64,000 nt of DNA, taken from NCBI GenBank assembly GCA_024663395.1, contig JANFAH010000050.1:62001-126000 (forward strand), written 5' to 3'. Positions within the stretch are counted from its first letter, which is position 1. The number at the start of each line of letters is the position of its first letter. Shown one piece after another: positions 1 through 11,149 of the stretch. A program made the translations under genes and the position numbers. The DNA comes from Pisolithus tinctorius (lineage: Eukaryota > Basidiomycota > Agaricomycetes > Boletales > Pisolithaceae). The notes below the pieces were generated by a model. The model searched no databases and was not told the DNA's origin. It was given only the letters and a program-made list of their open reading frames with translations.

Positions 1-1
1 C

Positions 2-1750
2 ATGGAAGATTTGTGGATGAGTAAAGCTGAAGGAATCCCCACTGGATGCAAGCTCCAAGGCTGTCTTCATTATGATGGAGAAAAAGTCTGGGTGCCTAGT
101 GCACTCAGAAGGAAGTTGCTTTTTTTCGAATTAAAGTGCTTGAGGGTGTATCTACCCTATGTTGCACTATTCTACCTTAGTTATCGATCTAGCTAGGCCC
201 CCTGTGGCCTACCACACCTTACCAGCGAGTGAATGCCCTAATGGCAGAACCTTCGGTTCCCCATTAGTCCTCTGTTCCTGCCGGCCATTTTAGACACTCC
301 GCCTTTGTGGTAAGGGTGGTTTAGTGCTTCAGCTAGTCGAGTAGTTCTAATTAGGAAGTTGCTTAATGCTCTACATGACTCTCCCCTAGCAGGACATTGT
401 GGAATAAAAGGAACTCAGGAGTTGATCACATGCTGGTTCATGTGGTCTACCTTAAAACCTGATGTAGAAGAGTATGTGAAGCATTGCCAAACATGCCAAG
501 CCAGCAAGTCTGGAAATAGGCCACCTGCAGGAAAACTCAAACCTTTACCTGTCCCTGATGGGCCTTGGAGAGAGTTAATGACCAACTTTATGGATCTTGG
601 AGTCAAGGGATCTTCTGGAAAGTCCCATGTCCTGGTCATTGTTGACAGGTTCTCTAAGGAAGCAGAGTTCATCCCCTGCACTGCGGAAGAAACAGCTGCT
701 AGCACAGCTTGTCTTTACCTGACACATGTTTGGAAGTACCATGGACTTCCAGACTCTATTGTATCAGACTGAGGCCCACAGTTTGCCTCTTCTTTTATGA
801 AGGAGTTATTTAGAATGCTGGGAGTACAGCAGAAACTCTCTACAGCTTTCCATCTGCAAACAGATGGACAAACAGAGTGGTTGAACCATGAGATTCAACA
901 GTATTTATGGATGTATGCCAACCAACAACAGGCTTGTTGGGAAGAATGGCTACCTTTGGCTCAGTTTGCATACAATAACTCTGCCTCCTCTTCTACTGGC
1001 AAGTGCCCCTTCGAAGTTACTTGATCCTATAGACCTAGGATGGGTGTCAAACTGATGACTTCAAAGGCAGAAGCAGCAGAGGAAGTTGCCAAATCCTGGT
1101 TCTAGGTGTTCCAGGACATAAAAGCAAACCTCACCAAAGCACATTCCTGGCAGAAGCAACAAGTGGATAGATGCTGCTCATTTGCCCCTTCCTACTCCCT
1201 TGGGTCTCAGGTCTGGCTAGCTACAGACCATCTGTCCTTGAAAGAACAGCAGAGCTGAAAGCTTTCCAGAAAATGGATTGGACCATATGAAGTTCTAGAA
1301 GTACTTCCAAATGCTCTTAAGTTAAAGTTGCTGTGCAACATGAGGATTCACCTGGTTGTGAATGTCTCACAGGTTAAACCCTATCTCGGTGCCCTTGATG
1401 GGCAGCCTGTCAACAGGCCTGGACTGCAGAGGGTTACCGATGAAGGAGATGTTGAATACAAGGTTGAATATGTTGTCAACTCCTGCTTGAAGCGAGGAGC
1501 TCTTCAATTCCTCATGCATTGGAGGGGATACCCTGAAGAAGATCAAACTTGGGAGCCAGCCTCTGCCTTGAAGAATTTGCAGTCAGCAATCAAGGATTTT
1601 TATCGATCCCACCCTGGGGCACCCCGTAAATTATCTCTCCTCTCCTTGGAAGGCTTTGACAGCTTGTTCACACCCATGCTGGAACCATTTACTACTGTTT
1701 GTCCTATTTGGTCTCACCTGGAAGTCAAGCCTTTGGAGGGGATAGTGTAA
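2..1750 (+). pseudogene. gypsy pol remnant: integrase and chromodomain
   Basis: A single reading frame runs from base 2 to 1750 once the 243-bp insertion near 110-352 is discounted. It carries the integrase zinc-binding HHCC region (HDSPLAGHCG, then CQTCQ), the D..D..E core (MTNFMDLG, SIVSD, and GQTEWLN), and a C-terminal chromodomain (LQFLMHWRGYPEEDQTWEP, about 1500-1560). Stops at 770-772 (TGA right after VSD, where SDRG is expected), 1022-1024 (TGA), near 1105 (TAG) and near 1256 (TGA) are all explained by C-to-T changes of CGA or CAG. The enzyme would have inserted element cDNA, with the chromodomain directing it to chromatin marks; this copy cannot. Confidence 0.85.
122..352 (-). mobile_element. 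SINE-like short retroposon with TSD
   Basis: A 231-bp segment interrupts the integrase frame. The 12-bp sequence AGGAAGTTGCTT flanks it at 110-121 and 353-364. A run of T (120-126) lies next to the left copy, as expected for a poly(A)-tailed element inserted on the minus strand. Removing the insert plus one repeat (243 bp, 81 codons) joins the integrase frame perfectly. There is no coding capacity. I did not find convincing A- and B-box promoter motifs, so it is called SINE-like; a truncated LINE tail is an alternative. Confidence 0.6.
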
Positions 1751-2144
1751 TGACTGGTAGACTTTTCACTTCTGTGTTTCCTGGTTGCCCATATATATCC
1801 ACCCTCTGGTTAGGGTTATGCTTTAGGGATGCTTAGTCATCTTGGACTTTTCCTTTGCTTATCCTTTAATGCTTACATGATACTTAGTAAGGCCATGCCT
1901 TGCTGACACTGCATGTTCACATTCATCCAATAGCACAGTTCTCTCTTTTGTTTACTTCTTTCTTGAACATTCTCTCATGGCAGTATATACAAACAGTAAG
2001 GCAGTATATAAGTTCTGTCATTTGTTGTAGCCAGTTTCTCTAATCTAGTTTGTTTTGAGCTTGGTACTCAATCAATGGGTTCTACTCCCACAACTCTCTG
2101 GTTTGAAGTGATAGCTGAGAAGACTCTTGTCTTCAATTGCTTCA
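1746..2144 (+). repeat. LTR of gypsy element A
   Basis: It starts with TGTAATGACT directly after a polypurine tract and contains a TATA box (TATATAA, 2005-2011). The right end is placed at 2144 (..TTCA) because a self-priming site begins 2 nt later at 2147, the same spacing as in elements B, C and D. An alternative end at 2160 (..ATTACA) would give 6-bp terminal inverted repeats but would break that spacing. The partner LTR is not in the window. Confidence 0.75.
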
Positions 2145-2146
2145 CT

Positions 2147-2158
2147 CAAACTAGATTA
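2147..2158 (+). other. self-priming primer-binding site, element A
   Basis: CAAACTAGATTA is the exact reverse complement of TAATCTAGTTTG at 2041-2052, which begins 36 nt after the start of the TATA box. This is where the RNA 5' end should lie. The arrangement matches Tf1/sushi-type self-priming, in which the transcript's own 5' end primes minus-strand DNA synthesis instead of a tRNA. Confidence 0.7.
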
Positions 2159-2909
2159 CAACTTCTCCCCTATCCCTTCATACCCAGCACTGAGGGTCAA
2201 TGGCAGTGCAATACTCATAGTGGGCAGTTCTGCCCATAGTTTCTTTTTGCCTCCATCAGTGTAACCAAGAGCACCTGAGTGATGAAGCCAGTTAGGCAAG
2301 CATCTTAGGGAGTTTTATGTTTATGTATATACACCATCCCAAGGTCAAGCTTGGTGTATGCAGGGTGACACTTGATCAAGAGGGCCTGCAAGGTCCAGAG
2401 TGGCTGAGCCATATGTACTTGTAGTTCCCACATGGCAGCAGAGGTAGACCAGTAGTTGACATTCCTGCACCCACTGTAGTTTGCTTAGTGTGCCAGGCTG
2501 GTCCTTCCCTATTTCTAGGAAGTTGATCAGGTGTGCAACAGTGAACAGACTATGTGTTTAGTGGTCTTGAACATTATCAGTGAGTAGTACACCTACATAA
2601 TCCTTTAATTTACCATCATTCCCACCATCAAGAAAGAAGAGGTTGAGCTTTGTCTCCCTCTTAGGTTTCTCCCCTACAAAAGAGAACTCTCTACCCTGCA
2701 CCTCTTGCACTCACTCTCTCTGCTCACCCTGCTTCCCCTTCCCCCTCTTGAGCTTTTCTGTGAGATAACTCTGGAGCTTGTCTATCCTTCCCCATCACCT
2801 TCTCCCAACCTGAACAAACTCAGGTTTGTCTTCAATGTCCCTTACAACCTTCAGAACTGTCATTCCATCCACTGCCCCCTTCATTGACTGGTCCCACTAA
2901 CAAGCAGAA
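2159..2909 (+). other. leader of element A, no gene
   Basis: About 750 bases between the LTR and the first gag-like codon. It is rich in pyrimidine runs near 2640-2780. No credible coding region or RNA gene was seen. Confidence 0.5.
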
Positions 2910-3580
2910 ATGGACCCCAACCAGCCCCAGCTGCCTCAGGTTGATTACACCATGGTACAGGCAATGGTGGCTGCAATGGTGCAAGCTATGCAGCAATACA
3001 TACTGGCAGTGGTGGTGCCTCAACAAATGCATAACTTTGACCCCACAAAAAGGGGTGTCACTGAGCCCAGATCCTTTGATGGCTCCATGGCCAAATATGA
3101 GGAGTGGGTCATCAAGATGAGGGCCTTCTGCAAAGTGGCAGTCCACTGCTATACAAATCAGGACTGCATGGCTTTCTGGACCTGGATGACTGGTCCAATT
3201 GCCAGCAACTATGCCTGCGCCAAGTTGGATTCCCACTTGGCAAATGGAAACTGGCCAAGCATTGATGAGGTGGTGGCCAACCCCAACTCCTGCTTCTGGC
3301 CCATGAACAATGGGGATTGGGCCCAGAAGAAGGTTCAAAAAGTGGTGTAAGGACAGTCTCAGATGGATGCCTTCTTGGCAGAGTTCAACAGTTGGAAGCT
3401 GATGGCAAGTGCTTCTGATGACCTGGCCATCCTGTGCCTCAAATGGGCAATCAACCCAGAGGTGCTCTGGCTCATGCACCATCTTGGGAAAAGAAAAGAC
3501 ATGTACAAGGAGTGCATAACTGAGCTCTGGTTGGTGGCCAGTGATTTTGGAAACCACCAATACATGACAGCCTCCTGAGA
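2910..3580 (+). pseudogene. gypsy A2 gag remnant
   Basis: The reading begins MDPNQPQLPQVDY and contains a gag-like segment with a WMTGPIA motif that parallels SHMTGPVAG in gag of element B. A TAA at 3348-3350 is followed in the next frame by more gag (3363-3578). The C-terminal gag region with the CCHC knuckle is missing: the sequence passes within a few codons from gag into the C-terminal half of protease, so an internal deletion near 3580-3600 is likely. Confidence 0.7.
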
Positions 3581-3591
3581 AAACCAACCTT

Positions 3592-4977
3592 GTGGCTTCT
3601 CTGCCACAGGAATGCAATGGTTTGCCTAATTCCACTGGAAGGATTATGCATCAGGCTCACCTTCAAGTCCAATACCTTGACCATCACGAGGAACTTCTTG
3701 CCAAGATAACCAATCTAGGAGGTAGTACCATGATCCTGGGACATACCTGGTTACATCAGCACAACCTGCTGATAGATTGGAAAACTGGTGAGGTCAAGAT
3801 GGGTGGATGCCCAGCTAGATGCTGACAGCTGGCACCAAAATCCTCATTTGTACACAAGGTGGAAAAACTTGAATGGGAAGCCATGGACTCTTATGTATCC
3901 TGGATTCAAAATCTAGGAATGGACAAATCTAAAGCAGATAAAACCCCTGAGGAACTTGTTCCAAAGGCATATCATGAATATTTATTGGTCTTTTCTGAAA
4001 AGGAATCCAAGCACATGCCACTTAGGAAACCTTGGGACCACATGATAGAACCAAAGGAGTCATTTGTACCAAAGAAGGGAAGGTTGATCCCTCTCTCCTC
4101 TGATGAGCAACAAGAAGTCAGTGACTTCATTGACTGACAGCTCAAGAAGGGTTATATTTGGCCTAGTAAATTGCCACAGACCTCTCCAATGTTCTTTGTC
4201 CCTAAAAAGGACTGCAAAAAGCATATGGTCCAGGACTATCATTATTTAAATGAGCATACTGTCAAAAACTTGTATCCACTCCCTTTAATATCTCAGCTTG
4301 TTGACAAGTTGAAAGGTTGCAAACTCTTCATGAAGATGGATCTTTGTTGGGGTTACAACAACATTGGGATCAAAGAAGGAGATGAGTGGAAAGCTGCTTT
4401 CATATGCCATCATGGTGCTTTCAAGCCCCTAGTCATGTTCTTCAGGCTTTGTAACTTGCCTGTCATGTTCCAGAACATGATGAATGACATATTTGGCAAT
4501 ATGGAAGATGTGCTCATCATCTACAGCAATGACCTAATGATGTTTATGAAGATGGACAATCAGGAGGAACACAATGGGATCATGCTGGAGGTGCTTAGAA
4601 GGCTAAAAGTAAATGACTTGTTTGTCAAGCCACAGAAGTGTATCTTCAGACAACAAGAGGTGGACTTTTTAGGAATGATTGTTGGCATTAATGGAGTATG
4701 TATGGACCCTGCCAAGATCTCTGCTATGCAGGATTGGCCTGTACCTACAAACATTTGTGGAGTTTGTGGCTTCCTCAGCCTTGCAAACTTTTACCAATGC
4801 TTCATTAAGGACTTTGCACAGATCACAAAGCCCCTGAATAACCTCATGAAGAAGGATCTTCAATTCATCTGGGATGACAAGTGTCAAATGGCATTTGATA
4901 TGCTGAAAGAAGCCTTTACTACTGCCCCTATCCTTATGTTCCCCAATCAGGATTGGAAGTTTCAGTTAGAAACAGAC
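3592..4977 (+). pseudogene. gypsy A2 pol remnant: protease end, RT, start of RNase H
   Basis: Protease C-terminal part (ILGHTWLHQHN, 3730-3765) is followed by reverse transcriptase (YPLPLISQLVDKLKGCKLF, 4276-4330; FFRLCNLPVMFQ, 4438-4475) and the first residues of RNase H (QLETD). The RT catalytic box reads YSND instead of YIDD (about 4520), so the active site is destroyed. A TGA at 4135-4137 and a frame break near 3825 add further damage. The reading stops abruptly at 4977, where the LTR of element B begins. Confidence 0.85.
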
Positions 4978-5371
4978 TGTGATGAGACCTAACAACAGGG
5001 TTTGTTGTAGGCTCGCACCAAGAACCAAAGGAGAGAAGAAGGAAGAAAGATGAGGAGGCAGCTTAGAAGCAGAGAGCTTTAGGACTCATAGACCCAAATG
5101 AACTAGCTTAGAGCTAGTCAGGTGATTGAGTAATGGTACTTATAGTATAGTACATGTGGTAACAGTGAGGCATACATGAGGTCTGTGACATCACAATGAT
5201 GTCATAGGGACACCATAGTGGAGCAGAATGTACCAGAAGGAAGACATGAGGTAGCAGTGAGGTGAGGCCTAGACTGGAGTCTGGACTGAGTCCGAAGAGA
5301 TAAGATGAGATAAGAGATTAGATAAGATGAATGAAAGAAAAGAGAAAGGAAAAAGAGTACATATTGTAACA
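4978..5371 (-). repeat. 3' LTR of element B
   Basis: On the plus strand it runs from TGTGATGAGACC to ..TTGTAACA, 394 bp, the same length as the partner at 10756-11149. The element's polypurine tract abuts it at 5372-5384 (minus-strand AAGGAGGGGATAG). Confidence 0.9.
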
Positions 5372-5505
5372 CTATCCCCTCCTTAGAAATTGACTTCCAG
5401 GCAATTGAAGGTGGGAATGGTGTTGGTGAAATTCTCAAGGGGGCAGAAAAGGGAGGAGAAAAGGGAGGAGTCCATACCATGAAGTTTGCAAGGGGCAGAA
5501 GGGTT

Positions 5506-8500
5506 TCAACAGTAGAAGTCACAGATGGCAGCAGGAGTGGACTTCAAAGCAGTTTCAGGTTCCCAGGTGTGATCCTTGTCATGGTACCCCTTCCAATGAA
5601 CCAGGAACTCCAGCCTGTTGCATTTGAGGTGAGAGTTGACAACAAACTCCACCTCAAACTCTTCATCACCTTCATGCCCCACCACTGGTCTGGGATGAGT
5701 AACAGTTTGGCCCTCTAATGGTCCCTTGTATGGTTTGACCCATGAAACATTGACAACTGGATGGATCTTAAGGGTTTTAGGGAGCTTCAACTCAACTGCA
5801 TTAGGTTTGAGTGAAACAACCTTATAAGGGCCAATCCACTGCTCAGTGAGTTTCCTGGAGGGGCAATCAGACAAAGAAATCTGTGAAGTTTCCAACCAGA
5901 CCATGTCCCCAACAGCATAGTGAGGTGCTTCTGACTGCTCAGTGTCAGTGTTAGCTTTCATTTGATTAGCAGTTTTCTCCAGGGCCCTCCTTGTACCCTC
6001 AAGGACCTTAGCAAAGTCCACTGCATGGTCGGTGGCAGCTTCTGCCTTGGAGAGGAAGGGTTCCATGCCCATCCAAGGAGTATAGGAGCAGGTAACTGAA
6101 AAGGGGCTCCTGCTGGTGGACTCCTGATGCTTGTTGTTGTAGGAGAACTGTGCCACTTTCAACCAGGAAGACCAGGAAACCTGTCTGTTGTTGATGAACA
6201 GGTGAAGATACTGCTGCAGGTCTTGATTAAGATGCTCAGTCTGACTGTCAGTCTGGGGACAGAAGGCAGTGGAGAGCTTGGGCTTAACACCAAGCATTTT
6301 GCACAGCTCACTGGTGAACATGCTGGTGAACTGCAGGCCTCAATCAGAGATGACAGAGGAGGGTAGGCCATGTTGGGTCCACACATGGTCACAGAAGAGT
6401 TCTGTGGTCTGTAGTGAGGAAACTTCCTTAGTAGTAGGGGCAAAGACCACCTCCTTTGAAAACCTATCAACCACCACCATGACATTATCAAAACCCTGTG
6501 CCTCTGGTAACTCCATGAAGTCAACTGAGATGTTGGTCCAAGGACAGTTAGGGACAGGGTTGGGAAGCAGCTTGCCAGCAGGGGGGGGGGTTTGGGAAGT
6601 CTTGGCCATCTGGCAGTGGTGGCAGGCTGCAACATAACTTTTTACTGATGAGGACATCCCTGGCCAGGTGTAGTGATGGGAAACAAGCTCTAGAGTCTTC
6701 TTCCATCCCAGGTGGCCTGTGACAGGTGTATCATGATGTTTCTCCATGCAGTGGACCCTGATGGCAGGCAGGACATAGACCTTTCCTGCACAGACATACA
6801 TCCCTTCCTGAAGGACAAAGCCATCTGGTTGTGGTGTGATGGAGGAAGCAGACTTTAAGGCAATGATGAGGTCTTCATCTTCGCCTACCATCAAGGTGGT
6901 AGCGACTCTAGAAGGGTCAAGGAGTGTAACCCCCTGGTTGTCCAACCCCTTCTCTGGTTTGTGATCCTCTCTCCTTGAGAGAGCATCTGCCTTAGCCATA
7001 GAGGAGCCAGGCTTATACACCAGTTTGTAGTTGAACCAGGAGAGGTACTGGGCCCAATGTGCCTGGTGGCAACCCAGATCTTGTGCCTTCATGAAGGACT
7101 GAAGGTGTGAGTGGTCCATCCAGACCTCAAACTGATAAGGGGTAGCCTCAAGGTAGTGTTGCCACATTTCCAAGGCACAAATTATGGTCAACATCTCCTT
7201 ATTGAAGACCTGGTAGTTTCGTTTGGGGGGGGGGACATGGAATGGGAGTAGAAGGTGACAGGCTGCCAAAGATCATCTTCGCACTTTGCAGAGAGGACAG
7301 CACCAGTAGCGAAGTCTGAGGCATTGGTTTTGAGTTGGAACTCCTTATCTTGATCAGGAAAAATGAGGACAGGGGCAGTGGTAAAGGTGACCTTTAGAGC
7401 ATCGAAGGCCTGTTGTTCTCAAGGGCCCCAGGTCCAGAGCTGATCCTTCCTAGTAAGGTCATTAAGGGGCTGGGCTATCTGTGTGAAGTCCTTGATGAAA
7501 TGATGATAGAAGTTGGCCAACCCCAGAAAGGCTTGGACCAAGCAGACCTTTGTTGGTACTGGCCACTCTGTTATTGCCTTCACCTTGCCTTCATCCATCT
7601 TAACCCCATCAGTGCCCACCACCATGCCCAGGAACTCCACCTGCTTCTGTTTGAAGAAGCACTTCTCCAGTTTGACAAACAGGTCATTCTCTTCCAACCT
7701 CCTTAGCACCTCCAAGATGATTCTGTCATGTTCAGCTTCATCATCTGTTCTTGTGAAGATCATGAGGTCATCGATATAGACCACCAGGACATCCTCCATA
7801 TCACTGAAGATGTTGTTCATCATACTCTGGAAGGTAGATGGAGAATTGCAGAGACTGAAATACATGACCAATGGCTCATAGGTGCCCTTGTGTGTGACAA
7901 AGGCAGCTTTCCATTCATCTCCTTCCTTGACACAAATGTTATTGTATCCCCATCAGAGATCCATCTTGGTGAAGAGCTTACAGCCCTTGAGTTTGTCAAT
8001 GAGCTGGGAGATGAGGGGAAGAGGGTATGCATTTTTAACTGTATGCTTGGTGAGGTAATGGTAATCCTGAACCATGCGCTTTTTGCCATCTTTCTTAGGG
8101 ATGAAGAAGACAGGAGATGTTTGAGGTGACTTTGAAGGATGGATATACCCTTTGTGCAGTTGATCCTCAAGGAAGTCTGACACCTCCTTCTGTTCCTCAG
8201 CAGAGAGCAGGATAAGGTGACCATGCTTGGGGGTGAAGGTCTCCTTCAGATTGATGGCATGATCCCATGGCTTATGAAGTGGCATCCATTCTGACACCTC
8301 CTTTGAGAAGACCTTAAGGTACTGGTGGTACTCTCTTGGGATGAGTTCCTTAGTGGTACTGGCCCTTACCCTGGTGGAGTGGAGTTTTGGATAAAGATAC
8401 TCCATGTCCTGGGCCTCCTGCTCCTCAGCCAACCTCTCTTTTCTTGTTCTCAGGGCAAGGTCATAACACTCACAGGGGCACTGCAACAGTTTGACCCACT

Positions 8501-8990
8501 TTGTTTCCCAGCAGACCTTGGGGTTGTGTTTCCATAGCCAAGTATGCCCAAGGATGAGAGGATGAGTACTGAGCATAGTCACCTGAGCCCACACAGACTC
8601 TCAATGTCTTTGATAATTCATGATGAGGGAGGCAACATGGGTGATATTGCCAGCAATGTTAGGGGTTCCATCAATGTTGAGAACCATGACAGGTTGACCA
8701 AGTTTGATTAGAGGAACAATGTTTTCATTGGCCCACTTTTTGTCCAAGGATGTGACATTTGCCCCTGAATCCACCAATGCCTTTACATCCCATTTCCCTT
8801 CTCTTCCTTCTAACACCACTTCTAACTCCAACTCAGCTTTCAGATCTGCCATTCTTATTTTTGGGGTTTCTCCTGTCATCTGGATAGGCATATTTTTTCT
8901 ATTTTTATTGCAAGAGGAATTAAGCACTGAAAGTTTTACATCTGCAGCTGCGCTGTAGGGAACAAGTTTGAATTCCCTATGAGAAGTCAT
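5506..8990 (-). pseudogene. element B pol: protease, RT, RNase H, integrase, chromodomain
   Basis: Protease has an intact DSG site (ALVDSGANVTS, about 8800). RT holds an intact YIDD box (VVYIDDLMIF, about 7765-7795). Integrase HHCC (HDTPVTGHLG, 6735-6700; CHHCQ, 6630) and the catalytic core follow, and a chromodomain (LEFLVHWKGYHDKDHTWEP, about 5605-5550) closes the protein. Nonsense codons, all TGA, lie at 8601-8603, 7953-7955 (expected MDLRWGYNN), 7419-7421 and 6340-6342 (expected VISDRG). A run of ten C on the minus strand at 7227-7236 shifts the frame inside RNase H. The polyprotein would have supplied maturation, cDNA synthesis and integration functions. Confidence 0.9.
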
Positions 8991-9546
8991 CTTGGTCAGA
9001 AGAAAATAGGGGTTGGGGGACTTGTGTTTTATTTCTTCCTTTTGTTTTCATGTTTGTACCACTGGACTTAGTGGCAAGCAGCCATGTTGCTGGCTAAGCA
9101 TGTGTGCTGTGTTCATGCAAGTTCAGTTTACCAAAGAACCAGTTCATGTCACAGGCCCTCAGTAGTAGAGTGATTTAGTCTTGCATTTCAGTGAGTTTTT
9201 GAAGTTAGATTTATTACTTTGGGGAGTACCCAAAGTGCCAGGAGGACTGGCAAGAGGTATTGGACATACAGAGCTAAGTAATCTTTCCAGTTCGCATTTT
9301 TACACTTTTTACTACACTTCTTTTCTCCAGAGAGAACCTCCCTTTTGGGTTGAGCACAAAACCACCCATTTCTGATAATTACTAATTTTAGGTCTCTTCT
9401 ATTACCTATTCCTACAGTGCCCACTGGGGTCATCTCTTCAGATGGTACAGTAGTCTCTGAGTTAAATATATCCTGCTTGGTAGAGAGAGTGTCAACACCT
9501 AAGACAGAAAACTTATTGTAAATGTAGCCAGTGGAGACCCGATCCT
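8991..9546 (-). other. gag-pol junction region of element B
   Basis: Translation of the minus strand shows a decayed open stretch from about 9540 to 9190 (for example STGYIYNKFSVLGVDTLS) that is probably the N-terminal end of pol upstream of protease. It is followed by about 200 bases (9000-9190) with no recognisable coding. Frame damage prevents me from placing a frameshift signal here. Confidence 0.4.
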
Positions 9547-10449
9547 CTACTGGCTGAACTCTTTTCCCTGGGCCTTCATCTCATTGATCTGTCTGTCATA
9601 GAAGAAGGCCTGCATTTCTTCAAATGACATCTGCTGGAGATCAACCTCCTGCACCTCCTGGGTAACTTTGCATATGTTGGGCTTGACATGACCCTTTCCC
9701 TTGGCATGAGGGCAATCATGCTTGTAGTGGTTTCCCTGGCAGTCAAAACACTTGATATGGGAAGGGATGGGGCAAAGGGGGAACTGGGCAGCACCAATTT
9801 CCATGGGGGCACTGTGACCAGGCTGAGTGCCAGTAGGAGTAAAGTGGGAGGGGTAAGGGGAGCAGCTGTATGAGGAAGAGCAGGGGGCAGGCTTGTTGGG
9901 GTAGTGATTGTAAAGGAGTTTGAAGTGGTCTCTGGCAAGAGCCACTTCTCAGAAGGCAATGGTCATCTGGAGGTAGTTACCCTGTGTGTACCCCCTCCTT
10001 AGGGCCTCCTTGACAATAGCAGGATGAACAGCATTCTCTAACAGGAAGCTGGTGGTTTCATTGGTGATGCATCCCTGCACTTTCAAGGATTTGAACTTTG
10101 CCTGGGTGAATCTTCCAGCCACAGGTCCTGTCATGTGGGACCATACTGCAGTACACTTGTCTTGGGCAGTAGGTAGGGTGGTCCTGTTCTGTGCAACCCA
10201 TACCTTCATCTTCACCCACCATTCTGAAAACTTGGCATGATCACTGGCATACTGCCCCAGGTCAGCCATCACCTCTATCCTCCTTTGGATTACATTGGCA
10301 GGTAGAGCATTCCATTGGTTACACTGACCCTCAATGGTCACAATCATGTCTTGTGCAGTTCTTAGGCAGTTGTTTAGCCTGTAGTTTTTGTCACAAAGGG
10401 TGTCAAGGGAATTTTGCAGGTCAGTAATCTGGTCCTGGATTCCTTCCAT
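9547..10449 (-). pseudogene. element B gag
   Basis: It begins MEGIQDQITDLQNSLDTL, a coiled-coil-like start, continues through a gag core (VWSHMTGPVAGRF) and ends with a nucleocapsid-like knuckle CFDCQGNHYKHDC (about 9760-9720). The knuckle has CX2CX3HX4C spacing, one residue short of the usual CX2CX4HX4C. One TGA at 9949-9951 splits the reading, and the frame continues beyond it. Gag would form the particle shell and bind element RNA. Confidence 0.85.
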
Positions 10450-10742
10450 AGCATTTGGGAAATTTCAATGACTGACAGGGGTGGAGGTTGTAGTGGGGTT
10501 GCTGGAGTTTGGCAGGGAGTGAGCAGGGGAAGACAGAATCAATGGAGAAAGGATAAGATGGAGGTGGTGGAAGGGGGTAGAGGGTATGGTTGAAGAGGGG
10601 AGTGAGCAAGCAATGCTCAGGGATGAATGAAATGAAGAGATTTGGGTCAGGTTCAGAGGCTGGGGGACTCGGTGAGTACACCCATGAGCCTTCTTGGAGG
10701 AAGTGAGGAATGGTGATGGCAGTGCAAGGGTACAATGAGTAG
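10450..10742 (-). other. leader of element B, no gene
   Basis: This untranslated-looking leader between the primer site and gag is pyrimidine-rich on the minus strand. I see no structured RNA or conserved coding. Confidence 0.45.
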
Positions 10743-10753
10743 AAGCTAGTTCA
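10743..10753 (-). other. self-priming primer-binding site, element B
   Basis: Plus-strand AAGCTAGTTCA lies 2 nt inside the 5' LTR. Its reverse complement TGAACTAGCTT occurs at 10877-10887 within the LTR, about 35 nt from a minus-strand TATA-like box (plus-strand CTTATAG, 10917-10923). The geometry is identical to elements A, C and D. Confidence 0.7.
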
Positions 10754-10755
10754 AG

Positions 10756-11149
10756 TGTGACAAGACCTAACAACAGGGTTTGTTGTAGGCTTGCACCAAG
10801 AACCAAAGGAGAGAAGAAGGAAGAAAGATGAGGAGACAGCTTAGAAGCAGAGAGCTTTAGGACTCATAGACCCAAATGAACTAGCTTAGAGCTAGTCAGG
10901 TGATTGAGCAATGGTACTTATAGTATAGTACATGTGGTAACAGTGAGGCATACATGAGGTCTGTGACATCATAATGATGTCATAGTGACACCATAGTGGA
11001 GTGGAACATACCAGAAGGAAGACATGAGGTAGCAGTGAGGTGAGGCCTAGACTGGAGTCTGGACCAAGTCCAAAGAGATGAGATGAGATAAGAGATTAGA
11101 TAAGATGAATGAAAGAAAAGAGAAAGGAAAAAGAGTATGTATCATAACA
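10756..11149 (-). repeat. 5' LTR of element B
   Basis: 394 bp, from TGTGACAAGACC to ..ATCATAACA on the plus strand. It pairs with 4978-5371, with about 95% identity by eye and mismatches almost entirely transitions. It contains the presumed promoter for element transcription toward lower coordinates. Confidence 0.9.

Larger units (their letters stand above)
1..2144 (+). mobile_element. Ty3/gypsy element A1, 3' part with 3' LTR
   Basis: This is the 3' end of a chromodomain gypsy element that enters from the left edge: integrase, chromodomain, polypurine tract (1733-1745, ending GGAGGGGATAG) and LTR. The body is CpG-poor and holds several TGA/TAG stops, so the copy is dead. Its integrase resembles that of element B, and both end in the same polypurine tract. 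Gag of a related piece begins at 2910, so the LTR at 1746 probably serves as the shared LTR of a tandem pair. Confidence 0.85.
4978..11149 (-). mobile_element. Ty3/gypsy element B, full length, dead
   Basis: A 6172-bp minus-strand element bounded by two 394-bp LTRs. Order on the minus strand is LTR, leader, gag (10449-9547), protease, RT, RNase H, integrase, chromodomain (to 5506), polypurine tract, LTR. By eye about 19 positions differ between the LTRs, nearly all transitions. The flanking 5-mers (CAGAC at 4973-4977, GAGAA at 11150-11154) do not match as a TSD. The left flank is gypsy A RNase H and the right flank is Helitron-like sequence, so the two ends may have been brought together by recombination. 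Confidence 0.92.

Noticed and set aside
2145..2160. Ending the element A LTR at 2160 (ATTACA) to make 6-bp terminal inverted repeats
   Set aside because: It would swallow the self-priming site; the other three families place that site 2 nt after the LTR end, which supports 2144.
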